Below are positions 33,047-41,515 of a DNA stretch of 44,292 nucleotides, one piece after another (positions within the stretch are counted from its first letter, which is position 1; each line of letters begins with the position of its first letter). Where the stretch lies: contig JAATFQ010000050.1 of the NCBI GenBank assembly GCA_015655115.1, positions 1 to 44,292 of the forward strand, written 5' to 3'. Both the position numbers and the translations under genes were made by a program. The DNA is from Sphingobacteriales bacterium (GTDB lineage: Bacteria > Bacteroidota > Bacteroidia > Sphingobacteriales > Sphingobacteriaceae). The notes beneath the pieces are model-generated. The model did no database searches and was not told the DNA's origin. It saw only the letters and a list, made by a program, of their open reading frames with translations.

Positions 33047-35428
33047 TCACTCATATTTTAATGCATTAACAGGGTTTGCTTTTGCTGCTTTATAGGCTTG
33101 AAAGCTTACGGTAAATAATGCAATGGCTATAGTTGCAAGGGCTGATAACACAATGACTGTCCAGTCTACGGAAGTATGAAATTCAAATCCTTTCAACCAT
33201 TTATTCATGATATACTGAGCTATAGGAACTGAAATAATAATAGCTACAACAACCATTTTTAAAAAGCTTAACGATAGTAATTGCATAAGGTTAACTACCG
33301 ATGCTCCCAACACCTTCCTTACACCTATTTCTTTTGTCCGTTGCTCAGCACTATACGACGCCAAACCAAATAAACCTAAACAGGAAACAAATATCGCCAG
33401 TCCCCCGAAAAGGTTCGACAATATGCCCAGCACTTTCTGCGATTTCAGCTTTTCTGCATATAGCTGGTCCACAAAGTTGACTTCTACAGGGTAGGCAGGA
33501 TTAATTTCTTTAGCTATCCTCTTAATAGTGGCGATATTGTCCGCAGCAGGATTTGCCGTATTGAGCCGCATGGTCACGAGGCCGTTCCATCCAGGATTAA
33601 AAGCAACCAGAATTGGTCGTTCCATATTGAATGGCGAGCCCCAGATAAAGTCTTGAAATACCCCCACCACAGTGCTTTTGTTTCCTTGGTACACTACCGT
33701 CGTACCCACAGGATCTTTCAGGTTCATCACTTTGACGGCCGATGCGCTAAGCATCACAGCAGCACTATCAGAAGCAAACTGCTTTGAGAAATCACGTCCC
33801 GCGATGAGTTTTACACCCGATGTTTTGATGAAATCATATGTGGTAGCAAGCTGGTTGAATACGATCTGCTTATCAGCCTCTGCCATTCCCGGCCATTCCA
33901 TGCCCCAGAAACTGGAGCCATCGCTAGACAGGGTACGCGAAGATTCATACATCGCTGTCACAGCTCCTGATTGCAACAACTTCGTCTTCAGCAGGTCGAA
34001 TTTTGTAGCCAGTTGTCCATCCTGCGACATTTCTACGAGCGCATTGATTTGATAGCCTATAGGCCTGTTTTTGATAAATTGTATCTGCTTATAAATAACG
34101 GTGGTGGCAATAATTAAGATAATGGCAAAGCTGAACTGTCCCACAACAAGCACCTGCCTGAGGCCTACAGATTGCAACCCATTTTTACTCTTTCTTTTTT
34201 TAAGTACCTGTATAGGATTAAAAGACGACAAATAGAACGCCGGATAGCTCCCTGCAATAATCCCGGTGAGCAATACCACCGCAACCAAACCTATCCACAA
34301 ATAGGGGCTGGAATAGGTTATGCTGAGCTCAATGCCCAAAAGATTATTAAACAAGGGAAGACATATTTCAATCAGTGCAATGGCCATTAAAGCACTGCAA
34401 ATAGTCAGTACTAAAGATTCCATCATGAACTGGCTTATCAGGCTCCATCTTGTAGCACCAATAGTCTTTTTAATACCTACCTCTTTAGCCCTTTTTTCTG
34501 ATTTGGCGGTAGCCATATTCATGAAGTTGATACAGGCAATGAGCAGAATGCCGAAAGCAAGGCCCATAAATAAGCGTAGCTGCTCAATACTCCCTCCTGT
34601 ATTTACCCCTTTGGTGAAAGTACCGTACAGGTGCAGTTTACTGTAAGGAAATAGGAATGGAATAGCATCTACAGCGTATTTACCTGTATTCTTTTTGATC
34701 AGGTCTTTGATATTTCTGTTAAATTGAGCTACATCTGTCCCCGGCTCAAGTTTCAGCACTGTAGTCCAGTTGAAGTTAGTCCAGGATGGAGATTTCACCC
34801 AGTCATATTGACTCTCATACAACGACCAGGGCATCAGGAAGTCGAAATTAGCCGATGTATTTTTTGGCAGATCAGCTACCACACCTGAAATTTTAAGGTT
34901 TACCTTATCTTCATATTTGATGCTTTTGTTCAGTACATCGGTGGTTCCGAACAGGAGTTTTGCCATAGTCTCCGTTACAACTACACTATTTGGTGCAGTA
35001 AGTGCCGTTTTTTTATCTCCTGATAGAAAGGTCATCTCAAAGATCTCCAGGAAATCCGGATCTACGAAACGTGATTTCTTTTTAAAGCTATTTGTACCAT
35101 TAGCAATTAATGTGGGTGCATCCCATGAATACCTTGCTTCGGCTTTTACACCCGGATATTCCTTTTTCAATACTGGGCCGATCGTATTCCCGCTAGCCCA
35201 GGCTGTTCGGTCTTCAAAATTGCCATTCAGGTCCTTAAAATTTGTCAGCACCTGGTATATATGATCTGCGTCCTTCCCATGCTTATCATAATTCCACTCG
35301 TAGGATACGTAGATCAGCAGTAACATGCAGGCGGCGAGACCTATCGCTAACCCGCCTACGTTGATGAAAGAGGATGTTTTGTTCCTCCATAGATTTCTGA
35401 GCGCTATTTTAAAATTGAGCTTAAACAT
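33047..35428 (-). CDS. FtsX/MacB-like ABC permease, copy 1 of the array
   Basis: This 793-residue protein is the first permease after the adaptor and canonical ATPase genes. Predicted helices lie at about 21-42, 285-307, 335-355, 377-398, 425-447, 673-693, 722-744 and 755-777. The periplasmic core domains lie at about 45-280 and 450-670. The cytosolic coupling segments are EKRAKEVGIKKTIGATR (311-327) and EQRTKEIGVRKVLGAS (695-710), and the tail is NPVNALKYE. In the type VII ABC family such permeases do not move substrates across the inner membrane. They use ATP-driven movement of the periplasmic domains to push or extract ligands there. Its place next to the adaptor gene suggests that it is a core partner. 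Confidence 0.93.
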   Translation of the reverse strand: MFKLNFKIALRNLWRNKTSSFINVGGLAIGLAACMLLLIYVSYEWNYDKHGKDADHIYQVLTNFKDLNGNFEDRTAWASGNTIGPVLKKEYPGVKAEARYSWDAPTLIANGTNSFKKKSRFVDPDFLEIFEMTFLSGDKKTALTAPNSVVVTETMAKLLFGTTDVLNKSIKYEDKVNLKISGVVADLPKNTSANFDFLMPWSLYESQYDWVKSPSWTNFNWTTVLKLEPGTDVAQFNRNIKDLIKKNTGKYAVDAIPFLFPYSKLHLYGTFTKGVNTGGSIEQLRLFMGLAFGILLIACINFMNMATAKSEKRAKEVGIKKTIGATRWSLISQFMMESLVLTICSALMAIALIEICLPLFNNLLGIELSITYSSPYLWIGLVAVVLLTGIIAGSYPAFYLSSFNPIQVLKKRKSKNGLQSVGLRQVLVVGQFSFAIILIIATTVIYKQIQFIKNRPIGYQINALVEMSQDGQLATKFDLLKTKLLQSGAVTAMYESSRTLSSDGSSFWGMEWPGMAEADKQIVFNQLATTYDFIKTSGVKLIAGRDFSKQFASDSAAVMLSASAVKVMNLKDPVGTTVVYQGNKSTVVGVFQDFIWGSPFNMERPILVAFNPGWNGLVTMRLNTANPAADNIATIKRIAKEINPAYPVEVNFVDQLYAEKLKSQKVLGILSNLFGGLAIFVSCLGLFGLASYSAEQRTKEIGVRKVLGASVVNLMQLLSLSFLKMVVVAIIISVPIAQYIMNKWLKGFEFHTSVDWTVIVLSALATIAIALFTVSFQAYKAAKANPVNALKYE

Positions 35429-35492
35429 AATTCATCATTAATTATATTGCCTATTGAATGATTCTGTTCAAAAATTAATTTGACCAGGTGTA

Positions 35493-36191
35493 TTAAATCA
35501 ATTCTTCCGTGCGGCTTTTGTTGATCTTTTCGGAGATCACATGCCCGTCTTTTAGGTTAATAATACGGTTAGAGAAACTGGCATCGTGAGAAGAGTGGGT
35601 AACCATTACAATCGTTGTTCCCTGTTCATTCAATTCACATAAAAGTTCCATCACCTCATTACCATGAGAACTATCCAGGTTTCCTGTAGGCTCATCCGCT
35701 AGTACCAGCTTAGGCTTGGTTACCAGTGCGCGCGCTACAGCTACCCGTTGCTGCTGTCCGCCAGACAACTGCTGCGGAAAATGGCCCGTGCGGTTAACGA
35801 TATTCATCCGCTCAATGATCTCATTTACCAGGCGCTTGCGCTCTGCTGCAGGCACCTTATTATAAATCAGGGGCAGTTCAATGTTTTCAAATACAGTAAG
35901 CTCATCTATCAAATTGAAATTCTGAAATACAAAGCCCATATTCTGCTTGCGGAAATTCGACCGCTCCCTGTCGTTCATCGTCAATAGCTCTGTCTCCAGA
36001 AATTTATAACTGCCGCTTTCAGGCTTGTCGAGCAAACCCATTACATTTAATAAGGTAGATTTACCACAACCTGAAGGCCCCATAATGGAGACAAACTCTC
36101 CTGCCTTTACGTGCATGTTTATCCCATTCAATGCCGTAGTTTCTACTTCTTCTGTTTTGTATACTTTTTCCAGGTTCTCAATTTTTATCAT
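35493..36191 (-). CDS. ABC transporter ATPase (LolD/MacB type), canonical
   Basis: The 232-residue nucleotide-binding subunit has a full motif set: Walker A GPSGCGKST (38-46), Q-loop Gln90, LSGGQQQRVAVARAL (142-156), Walker B LVLADE (162-167), D-loop GNLDS with Asp173, and His199. It is the second gene of the operon, 55 bp after the adaptor and 64 bp before permease copy 1. It should form the ATP-hydrolysing dimer for the permeases on the cytosolic face. It aligns without gaps to the variant ATPase at 16906 through the motif region, so the two are duplicates at opposite ends of the array. Confidence 0.95.
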   Translation of the reverse strand: MIKIENLEKVYKTEEVETTALNGINMHVKAGEFVSIMGPSGCGKSTLLNVMGLLDKPESGSYKFLETELLTMNDRERSNFRKQNMGFVFQNFNLIDELTVFENIELPLIYNKVPAAERKRLVNEIIERMNIVNRTGHFPQQLSGGQQQRVAVARALVTKPKLVLADEPTGNLDSSHGNEVMELLCELNEQGTTIVMVTHSSHDASFSNRIINLKDGHVISEKINKSRTEELI

Positions 36192-36246
36192 TGTATAATT
36201 ATTTAGGATGATAGGTCTTTTATATGTTGCTATCTGAAAGCAATGT

Positions 36247-37491
36247 TTATTTGTTTACTTCTATAATATCATACTGGTTGAACTGATCGTATGAGGAGGT
36301 GATGACCTCTTCATCTTTCTGTAAGCCTTCCATGATCTCATAATATTGGTAGTTCTTACGCCCTACTTTTACATTTCTTTTCTGCGCCTTACCGTCTTTG
36401 ACTACAAATACCCATGAGCCGCCAGTACTTTGAAAAAACTGACCCTGGGCAAGTAATAAAGATTTACTGTTGTCAGAAAGCGTCAGCTTCACTTGTAAAG
36501 ATAAGCCCCTTCTTAATTCTTCGGGCGACTTACCTTCGAAAACAAGCTCTACCTGAAACTGCCCTGCCGTCACTTCAGGTATTACTTTATGTACAGTAAG
36601 GCGGTACGTTTTACCGTTAAATTCACAGTTTGCCGACTGTCCTTCTTTTACCCTGTTGATATAATATTCGTCTACACCTGCCTGTAGCTTGTAACCCTGC
36701 ATTACGTCGATCTTTCCTAACATCTCATTTGCGGTGTACGACTTACCAATTACCGGATCATATGAAGATAACCTGCCCGAAACGGGCGCCTTGATAGTCA
36801 TGTTCTCAATATTCTGCCTGATGGTTTCCAGGCTTTCGTTCATCCTGGTTACAGAAACATCGATCTGCTGCAGCTGCATTACCCTGCTTTCATTTTCCTG
36901 CTTCAACGCCACTTTCATGATGTCTTTACGCCCTTTACTGTATTCATAATCCTGACTGGAATTATCAAATTCTTGTCGTGTGATGACTTTTTTAGCAAAT
37001 AGGGTACTGTCCGTGGTATACTTTCTGCGCGCAGTACGCAGGTTATTCTCTATCAGCATCATATCTTGCAGCATTACCCTTTGGTTTTGCTCCAGGTCAA
37101 GCCTTACTTTACGCAGCTGATTGATCTGTTCGGTGATACTGGTTTCACTGGCTGTATAACTGGAAAGTGCATTCGGATTGGCAATTCTTAATAGCGGTGT
37201 GCCTTTGATTACGCTCGCTCCATTCTCTGTAAAGATCTCAGCAACGGTCCCTCCTTCAGGCGAACTCACAATAACAGAGGTTAACGGTACTACACTGGCA
37301 TTCAACAGTACCACATCTTCAAAATCACCGTAGATTACTTTACTGATAGTCAATTTATCTGCATCTGCTTTATAAACTTTACTCAAAGACAGTTTATATC
37401 CATAGGCTACGAGACTTAATAGCAATACCCCTCCTACGATCATATAAATGGTCTTTTTATTGAATCTCTTTTTTTGTATAATCTTGTCCAT
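36247..37491 (-). CDS. HlyD/MacA-type periplasmic adaptor (membrane fusion protein)
   Basis: The 414-residue protein has an N-terminal membrane anchor (about 15-36). It is followed by a beta-barrel/lipoyl region (SPEGGTVAEIFTENGASVIKGTPLLRI) and a long coiled-coil hairpin (about 115-225). The lipoyl half then returns (IKAPVSGRLSSYDPVIG), with C-terminal barrel and membrane-proximal domains ending in GLQKDEEVITSSYDQFNQYD. Such adaptors connect MacB-type permeases to a TolC-like outer-membrane channel. No such channel gene is present in the window. This is the first gene of the operon, with a sigma54-type promoter 30-46 bp upstream of its start. It is the only adaptor for seven intact permeases. 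Confidence 0.92.
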   Translation of the reverse strand: MDKIIQKKRFNKKTIYMIVGGVLLLSLVAYGYKLSLSKVYKADADKLTISKVIYGDFEDVVLLNASVVPLTSVIVSSPEGGTVAEIFTENGASVIKGTPLLRIANPNALSSYTASETSITEQINQLRKVRLDLEQNQRVMLQDMMLIENNLRTARRKYTTDSTLFAKKVITRQEFDNSSQDYEYSKGRKDIMKVALKQENESRVMQLQQIDVSVTRMNESLETIRQNIENMTIKAPVSGRLSSYDPVIGKSYTANEMLGKIDVMQGYKLQAGVDEYYINRVKEGQSANCEFNGKTYRLTVHKVIPEVTAGQFQVELVFEGKSPEELRRGLSLQVKLTLSDNSKSLLLAQGQFFQSTGGSWVFVVKDGKAQKRNVKVGRKNYQYYEIMEGLQKDEEVITSSYDQFNQYDIIEVNK

Positions 37492-37520
37492 CTGAATGCT
37501 TTGTGTTCTGTCTGGCTATA

Positions 37521-37537
37521 AGCGAAGGATATGCCAA
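37521..37537 (-). promoter_or_regulatory. Sigma54 (-24/-12) promoter of the adaptor-permease operon
   Basis: On the minus strand the sequence reads TTGGCAT-ATCCT-TCGCT. Against the sigma54 consensus TGGCACGN4TTGCW it keeps the essential GG (37535-37534) and GC (37523-37522) at the exact spacing and 9 of 12 consensus positions. Transcription would start near 37510, about 19 nt before the adaptor ATG. A sigma54 activator gene starts 130 bp away in the opposite direction, which supports the call. Confidence 0.75.
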
Positions 37538-37598
37538 ATCATAATATAAAATTTAAATATATGTATATCAACATTTTAAGTATTTTTACCATGAAGTA

Positions 37599-37638
37599 CC
37601 GTTCATTAACGGACACTCTATGTACAGCATCGGACAGT
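37599..37638. promoter_or_regulatory. Candidate activator-binding region: inverted repeat plus CGGACA direct repeat
   Basis: CCGTT-CATT-AACGG (37599-37612) is a perfect inverted repeat. CGGACA occurs at 37610-37615 and again at 37631-37636, exactly 21 bp apart (two turns). The region lies about 90-125 bp upstream of the predicted sigma54 start, the usual place for an NtrC-type enhancer. It also overlaps the promoter region of the regulator gene, so autoregulation is possible. Confidence 0.5.
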
Positions 37639-37644
37639 TTACTT

Positions 37645-37652
37645 TAATTTTG
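37645..37652 (+). promoter_or_regulatory. -7 element of the two-component operon (TAATTTTG)
   Basis: TAATTTTG matches TAnnTTTG, 16 bp before the regulator start codon. No clear -33 TTTG is seen. The CGGACA repeat at 37631 falls just upstream, between the -7 and the expected -33 position. Confidence 0.5.
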
Positions 37653-37668
37653 AAGAAATCCTTTTGAT

Positions 37669-39039
37669 ATGACAGCAGCAAATGTTTTAGTAATTGATGA
37701 CGATGATGATATCCTGTTAAGTGCCAGGCTCTTTTTGAAGCAACATTTTAGCCAGGTAGTGACCTGTAAATCGCCCAAGGAGATTAATGTACTACTAAGC
37801 CACAATGACATTGACATCATCCTGCTGGACATGAATTATCAGAAAGGTGCCAGTAACGGGCGCGAAGGTTTATACTGGCTGGAACATATCTTATCTATTG
37901 ATAAGGATTATGTAGTGATCTTAATGACTGCCTATGGCAATGTTGAACTGGCTGTGCAGGCTATTAAACAAGGGGCCACGGACTTTATCCTGAAACCCTG
38001 GGAAAATGATAAATTGTTCGCTACTCTCTCTGCCGCTTCAAAATTAAGACAGTCTACCAAAAAGGTTAAAAAACTGGAAAAGATACATTCTTCCCTGCAA
38101 ACAGATATGGCCAGGAAGTTTGAACATATCATCGGCAGCTCGGCTCCTATCCAGCAGCTACAGCATACCCTGCTGAAGGTTGCGCCTACAGATGCCAATG
38201 TGTTAATCCTCGGAGAAAACGGTACGGGGAAACAGGTATTCGCTTATGAGCTGCATAAGAACTCCCTGCGTAAGAATCATATTTTTATGCATGTAGACCT
38301 TGGGTCACTGAATGAAAACCTGTTTGAAAGTGAGCTGTTCGGCTATGCAAAAGGTGCCTTTACTGATGCACGCGATGACAGGCCGGGAAGATTTGAACTG
38401 GCCGATAACGGCACTATTTTCCTTGATGAAATTGGTAACCTCTCCTTACCATTGCAGGCAAAGCTATTGTCAGTTTTACAAAATCGAACGGTAACGAGAC
38501 TGGGTGAAAGTAAGGATAGAAAGGTTAATGTACGATTGATTACAGCGACGAACATGCCACTGAATGAAATGGTAGCAAAGGGTACCTTCCGGCAGGATTT
38601 GCTGTTCCGCATCAATACTGTGGAGCTCATCCTGCCCCCACTGCACCAGCGCGCCGAAGATATCTTACTGCTCGCCAACCATTTCCTTCATACATTCAGC
38701 AATAAATACCATAAAAACATTAACCAACTTACTGATAAAGCGGGACAAACGTTGCTGGCTTACCACTGGCCCGGAAATGTAAGGGAGCTGCAGCATGTGA
38801 TAGAACGGGCAGTTATCATGGCCGACGGATCACAGATCACTGATACAGACCTTCAATTGAGTCCCCAGAGATTTGGCAGCAGCATTCCTGTCACAGCAAA
38901 CCTGGACCTTGAAGAAATGGAAAAAATGATGGTACAGAAAGCGATAGATACGCACAAGGGCAATATCTCAAGAGCCGCAGCTGAGCTGGGACTCACACGG
39001 GCCGCGTTGTATCGCAGGATAGAGAAATTTGGACTATAA
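37669..39039 (+). CDS. NtrC-family sigma54-dependent response regulator
   Basis: The 456-residue protein has three domains. The receiver (1-120) has the acidic pocket DDDDD at 10-14, phospho-acceptor Asp54, Thr87 and Lys109. The AAA+ sigma54-interaction domain (about 152-385) has Walker A GENGTGKQ (182-189), a GAFTDA loop (229-234), Walker B FLDE (251-254) and RQDLLFRIN at 308-316. The C-terminal Fis-type helix-turn-helix spans about 430-453. When phosphorylated it should form a ring that remodels sigma54-RNA polymerase. It is followed after 3 bp by its kinase gene. The divergent adaptor-permease operon has a sigma54 promoter, making it the obvious target. Confidence 0.96.
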   Translation: MTAANVLVIDDDDDILLSARLFLKQHFSQVVTCKSPKEINVLLSHNDIDIILLDMNYQKGASNGREGLYWLEHILSIDKDYVVILMTAYGNVELAVQAIKQGATDFILKPWENDKLFATLSAASKLRQSTKKVKKLEKIHSSLQTDMARKFEHIIGSSAPIQQLQHTLLKVAPTDANVLILGENGTGKQVFAYELHKNSLRKNHIFMHVDLGSLNENLFESELFGYAKGAFTDARDDRPGRFELADNGTIFLDEIGNLSLPLQAKLLSVLQNRTVTRLGESKDRKVNVRLITATNMPLNEMVAKGTFRQDLLFRINTVELILPPLHQRAEDILLLANHFLHTFSNKYHKNINQLTDKAGQTLLAYHWPGNVRELQHVIERAVIMADGSQITDTDLQLSPQRFGSSIPVTANLDLEEMEKMMVQKAIDTHKGNISRAAAELGLTRAALYRRIEKFGL

Positions 39040-39042
39040 CCT

Positions 39043-40401
39043 ATGTTTTATCAGCGTTTTACCTTCAGGCTCATCTTCAAGCTGCTATTTATCAATATCC
39101 TGGGAATATTGCTAATTTACCTCATTACAAATACGAAGTTATGGTTTACTATCACTGGCGTCACCTGTATTCTAATAGCATGCATCGTTTCTTTATATAG
39201 CTATATTAACCAGATCAGAGACGATATCAAACGCTTTATCCTGGCTATCAAAACACGCGACCATACACTGAACTTTAAGAATAGAAGCACCAAGGGCAGC
39301 TTTCCTGATCTTTACAATTCTTTTGATGATATCATCAGGACACATAAGGATATACAACTGGAGCAGGATGCCGTTTTTCAGCTGATCAAGACTATCCTGC
39401 AGCAGGTGCCAGTCGGCGTAATTGTAGTACAGGAAAGAAGTAACCCTGCCGGACAAAGTGAAATCGCCTTTTTTAATGAAGCAGCTTCGGCACTGCTGAA
39501 TGTTCCTGCATACAAATACTGGCATCGGCTCAAACAACATTTACCTGTTTTCACCTATGAGGTAGAACAGATAGGTAAAGGGGGCAAACGCTTTCTGGAA
39601 CTCAAAATCCAGGAAAAGCTGATCCAGCTGTCTACCGAAGTTATTCCCCTCAACCTTTATGGATCGAATTATACGATCATCTCCTTCCAGAATATTAAGG
39701 ACGAGATAGAACAAAAAGAAATTGAGGCATGGAACAGGCTGATTGGTGTCATCTCGCACGAGATCCTCAACTCTATTACCCCTATCAGTTCGCTTTCAGA
39801 TACAGTGAATGCGATGGTAACGGATAAAGACTTCCTGGATAAGGAAGATCTTGAAGATCTTAAACCTGCTATTCAAACTATTAAACGACGGTCTGAAGGA
39901 CTACTTGACTTTGTGAAGGACTACCGCCTGATCGCTGAGTTGCCTACACCGGAATTGCATTTCCATAGTATCGGCGGTATTTTACAGCATATTAAAGTAC
40001 TCATGCAGCCTTTTGCAACTGCAAAAAATGTGCGGCTGGAAGTAGGACAAACATCGTCCAAGATTACTGTAAACGTAGACCTTAAGCTGGTAGAACAATC
40101 ACTGATAAACCTGGTGACCAATAGTATCCATGCGCTGGAATACATTGAGCACCCAGTAATAGAGATCAATTACCGTCTGGAACAAAATAAGCTGTTCATT
40201 GATGTGGCCGACAATGGAAAAGGCATTGAACCCGACTTACTGGAGAAAATATTCGTCCCTTTTTTTACAACCAGAAAGACGGGATCCGGAATTGGTTTAA
40301 CCATCACCCGCAATATTATGAAAATGCATTATGGCAGCCTGGAAGTAAACTCTGTACCTTATGAGAGAACGGTGTTTTCACTGGTCTTCAATTATGTGTA
40401 G
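39043..40401 (+). CDS. Sensor histidine kinase, partner of the sigma54 activator
   Basis: The 452-residue membrane kinase has two close N-terminal helices (about 9-28 and 33-54) with almost no periplasmic loop between them. A linker follows, then a PAS-like domain (about 108-220). The dimerisation domain has the phospho-accepting His239 in VISHEILNSITP. The ATPase domain has the N-box (Asn360), DNGKGIE (390-396) and GSGIGLT (414-420). The missing periplasmic loop suggests that it senses a membrane or cytosolic signal. It is transcribed with the regulator (3-bp gap) and with the flavoprotein gene 23 bp downstream. Confidence 0.95.
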   Translation: MFYQRFTFRLIFKLLFINILGILLIYLITNTKLWFTITGVTCILIACIVSLYSYINQIRDDIKRFILAIKTRDHTLNFKNRSTKGSFPDLYNSFDDIIRTHKDIQLEQDAVFQLIKTILQQVPVGVIVVQERSNPAGQSEIAFFNEAASALLNVPAYKYWHRLKQHLPVFTYEVEQIGKGGKRFLELKIQEKLIQLSTEVIPLNLYGSNYTIISFQNIKDEIEQKEIEAWNRLIGVISHEILNSITPISSLSDTVNAMVTDKDFLDKEDLEDLKPAIQTIKRRSEGLLDFVKDYRLIAELPTPELHFHSIGGILQHIKVLMQPFATAKNVRLEVGQTSSKITVNVDLKLVEQSLINLVTNSIHALEYIEHPVIEINYRLEQNKLFIDVADNGKGIEPDLLEKIFVPFFTTRKTGSGIGLTITRNIMKMHYGSLEVNSVPYERTVFSLVFNYV

Positions 40402-40424
40402 AGAAATCTATAGATTTGCAGCAT

Positions 40425-41477
40425 ATGACCACACTGCAGTTACGCATTATAGAGATATCAGTAAAAGCCGGCGACAATGTCTTAATTATGCTGGAACCAG
40501 TAAATGGGAATACACCGTCCTACCTGGCCGGACAGTTCCTCACGGTGCTGTTCCAGCTCAATGGCAGGGAAATCAGACGGTCGTACTCTATCTGTAGCTC
40601 CCCTGCTTTAAATGAACCGCTCAGTATTGCAGTAAAGCTGGTAGAGAATGGCGAAATTTCTACTTACCTGCATCATAAAACTACCGTTGGGGATATTCTT
40701 GTGGCCTTGCCACCTAATGGGATTTTCACTTATTCGCCAGTAGCGGATATTAAGCGTACGGTTTTTCTTTTCGCTGCCGGCATAGGCATTACTCCCATTT
40801 TTTCAATTATAAAAACTGCTTTAACTCAGGAAAGCTATTCCAGGACGGTGCTGATCTATAGCAACAGATCACAGCTGAGCACTTTATTTTACGAGGAACT
40901 GAATGTATGGCAACAGCGGTACCCGGAACGTTTTAAACTGATCTACCTGTTCAGTGATTCCAAACGTTTGCAGATGGCCAGGTTAAACAGCTTTCTGATA
41001 CGCGACTTGCTAAACGCTAACCTCGAATATGATCAGCTTGATGCCCTGTGCTATACTTGTGGACCTATTGATTATATGGTTTCCTGCCGTATCTGGCTGC
41101 TCGCCGCAGGATTCAGAATGGACCAGATAAAAAGGGAAACTTATTTTATCCCCGAGGATGAAGCAGATGATGACGATACTTCTGAAAAGGAAGTAAAAGA
41201 CAAAAATACCTATACTGTAATCCTGGAATTTAACAGGGAAACATATCAGCTGGAAATCCCTTATTATAAAAGGATTTTAGAAGTGGCACTTGAGCATCAT
41301 ATCAATGTACCTTACAGCTGCCGCGCCGGCATCTGCAGCTCTTGTGTAGCTACCTGTACTAATGGAGGCGTGAGAATGGATTACAACGAAATCCTTACTG
41401 ATCAGGAGGTTGAACAGGGCAGAGTGTTAATCTGCACTGCTCATCCTACTGCTAACTTTACCAGGATTGTGATATAG
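40425..41477 (+). CDS. Ferredoxin-NADP reductase-like flavoprotein with C-terminal 2Fe-2S domain
   Basis: The 350-residue protein has an FAD-binding domain with RRSYS (51-55), a nucleotide-binding domain with GIGITPIFS (119-127) and CGP (212-214), and an acidic linker (243-258). A plant-type ferredoxin domain follows, with cluster ligands Cys299, Cys304, Cys307 and Cys337. The same order is found in PaaE and related oxygenase reductases, which pass electrons from NAD(P)H through FAD to the iron-sulfur cluster. No oxygenase gene is nearby, so the acceptor is unknown. I chose the ATG at 40425 over the TTG at 40416. It follows the sensor kinase at 23 bp and is probably in the same transcript. 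Confidence 0.9.
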   Translation: MTTLQLRIIEISVKAGDNVLIMLEPVNGNTPSYLAGQFLTVLFQLNGREIRRSYSICSSPALNEPLSIAVKLVENGEISTYLHHKTTVGDILVALPPNGIFTYSPVADIKRTVFLFAAGIGITPIFSIIKTALTQESYSRTVLIYSNRSQLSTLFYEELNVWQQRYPERFKLIYLFSDSKRLQMARLNSFLIRDLLNANLEYDQLDALCYTCGPIDYMVSCRIWLLAAGFRMDQIKRETYFIPEDEADDDDTSEKEVKDKNTYTVILEFNRETYQLEIPYYKRILEVALEHHINVPYSCRAGICSSCVATCTNGGVRMDYNEILTDQEVEQGRVLICTAHPTANFTRIVI

Positions 41478-41515
41478 CCAGGTTTATAATATAGTTAGAT
41501 TTATCATTTAATAGC

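Noticed and set aside
16906..37491. The repeated permease region as a mobile element or composite transposon
   Set aside because: There is no transposase, integrase or terminal inverted repeat, and the repeats are simply paralogous genes in one orientation.
40416..40424. TTG start for the flavoprotein gene
   Set aside because: An ATG nine bases later starts the conserved domain without extra residues.
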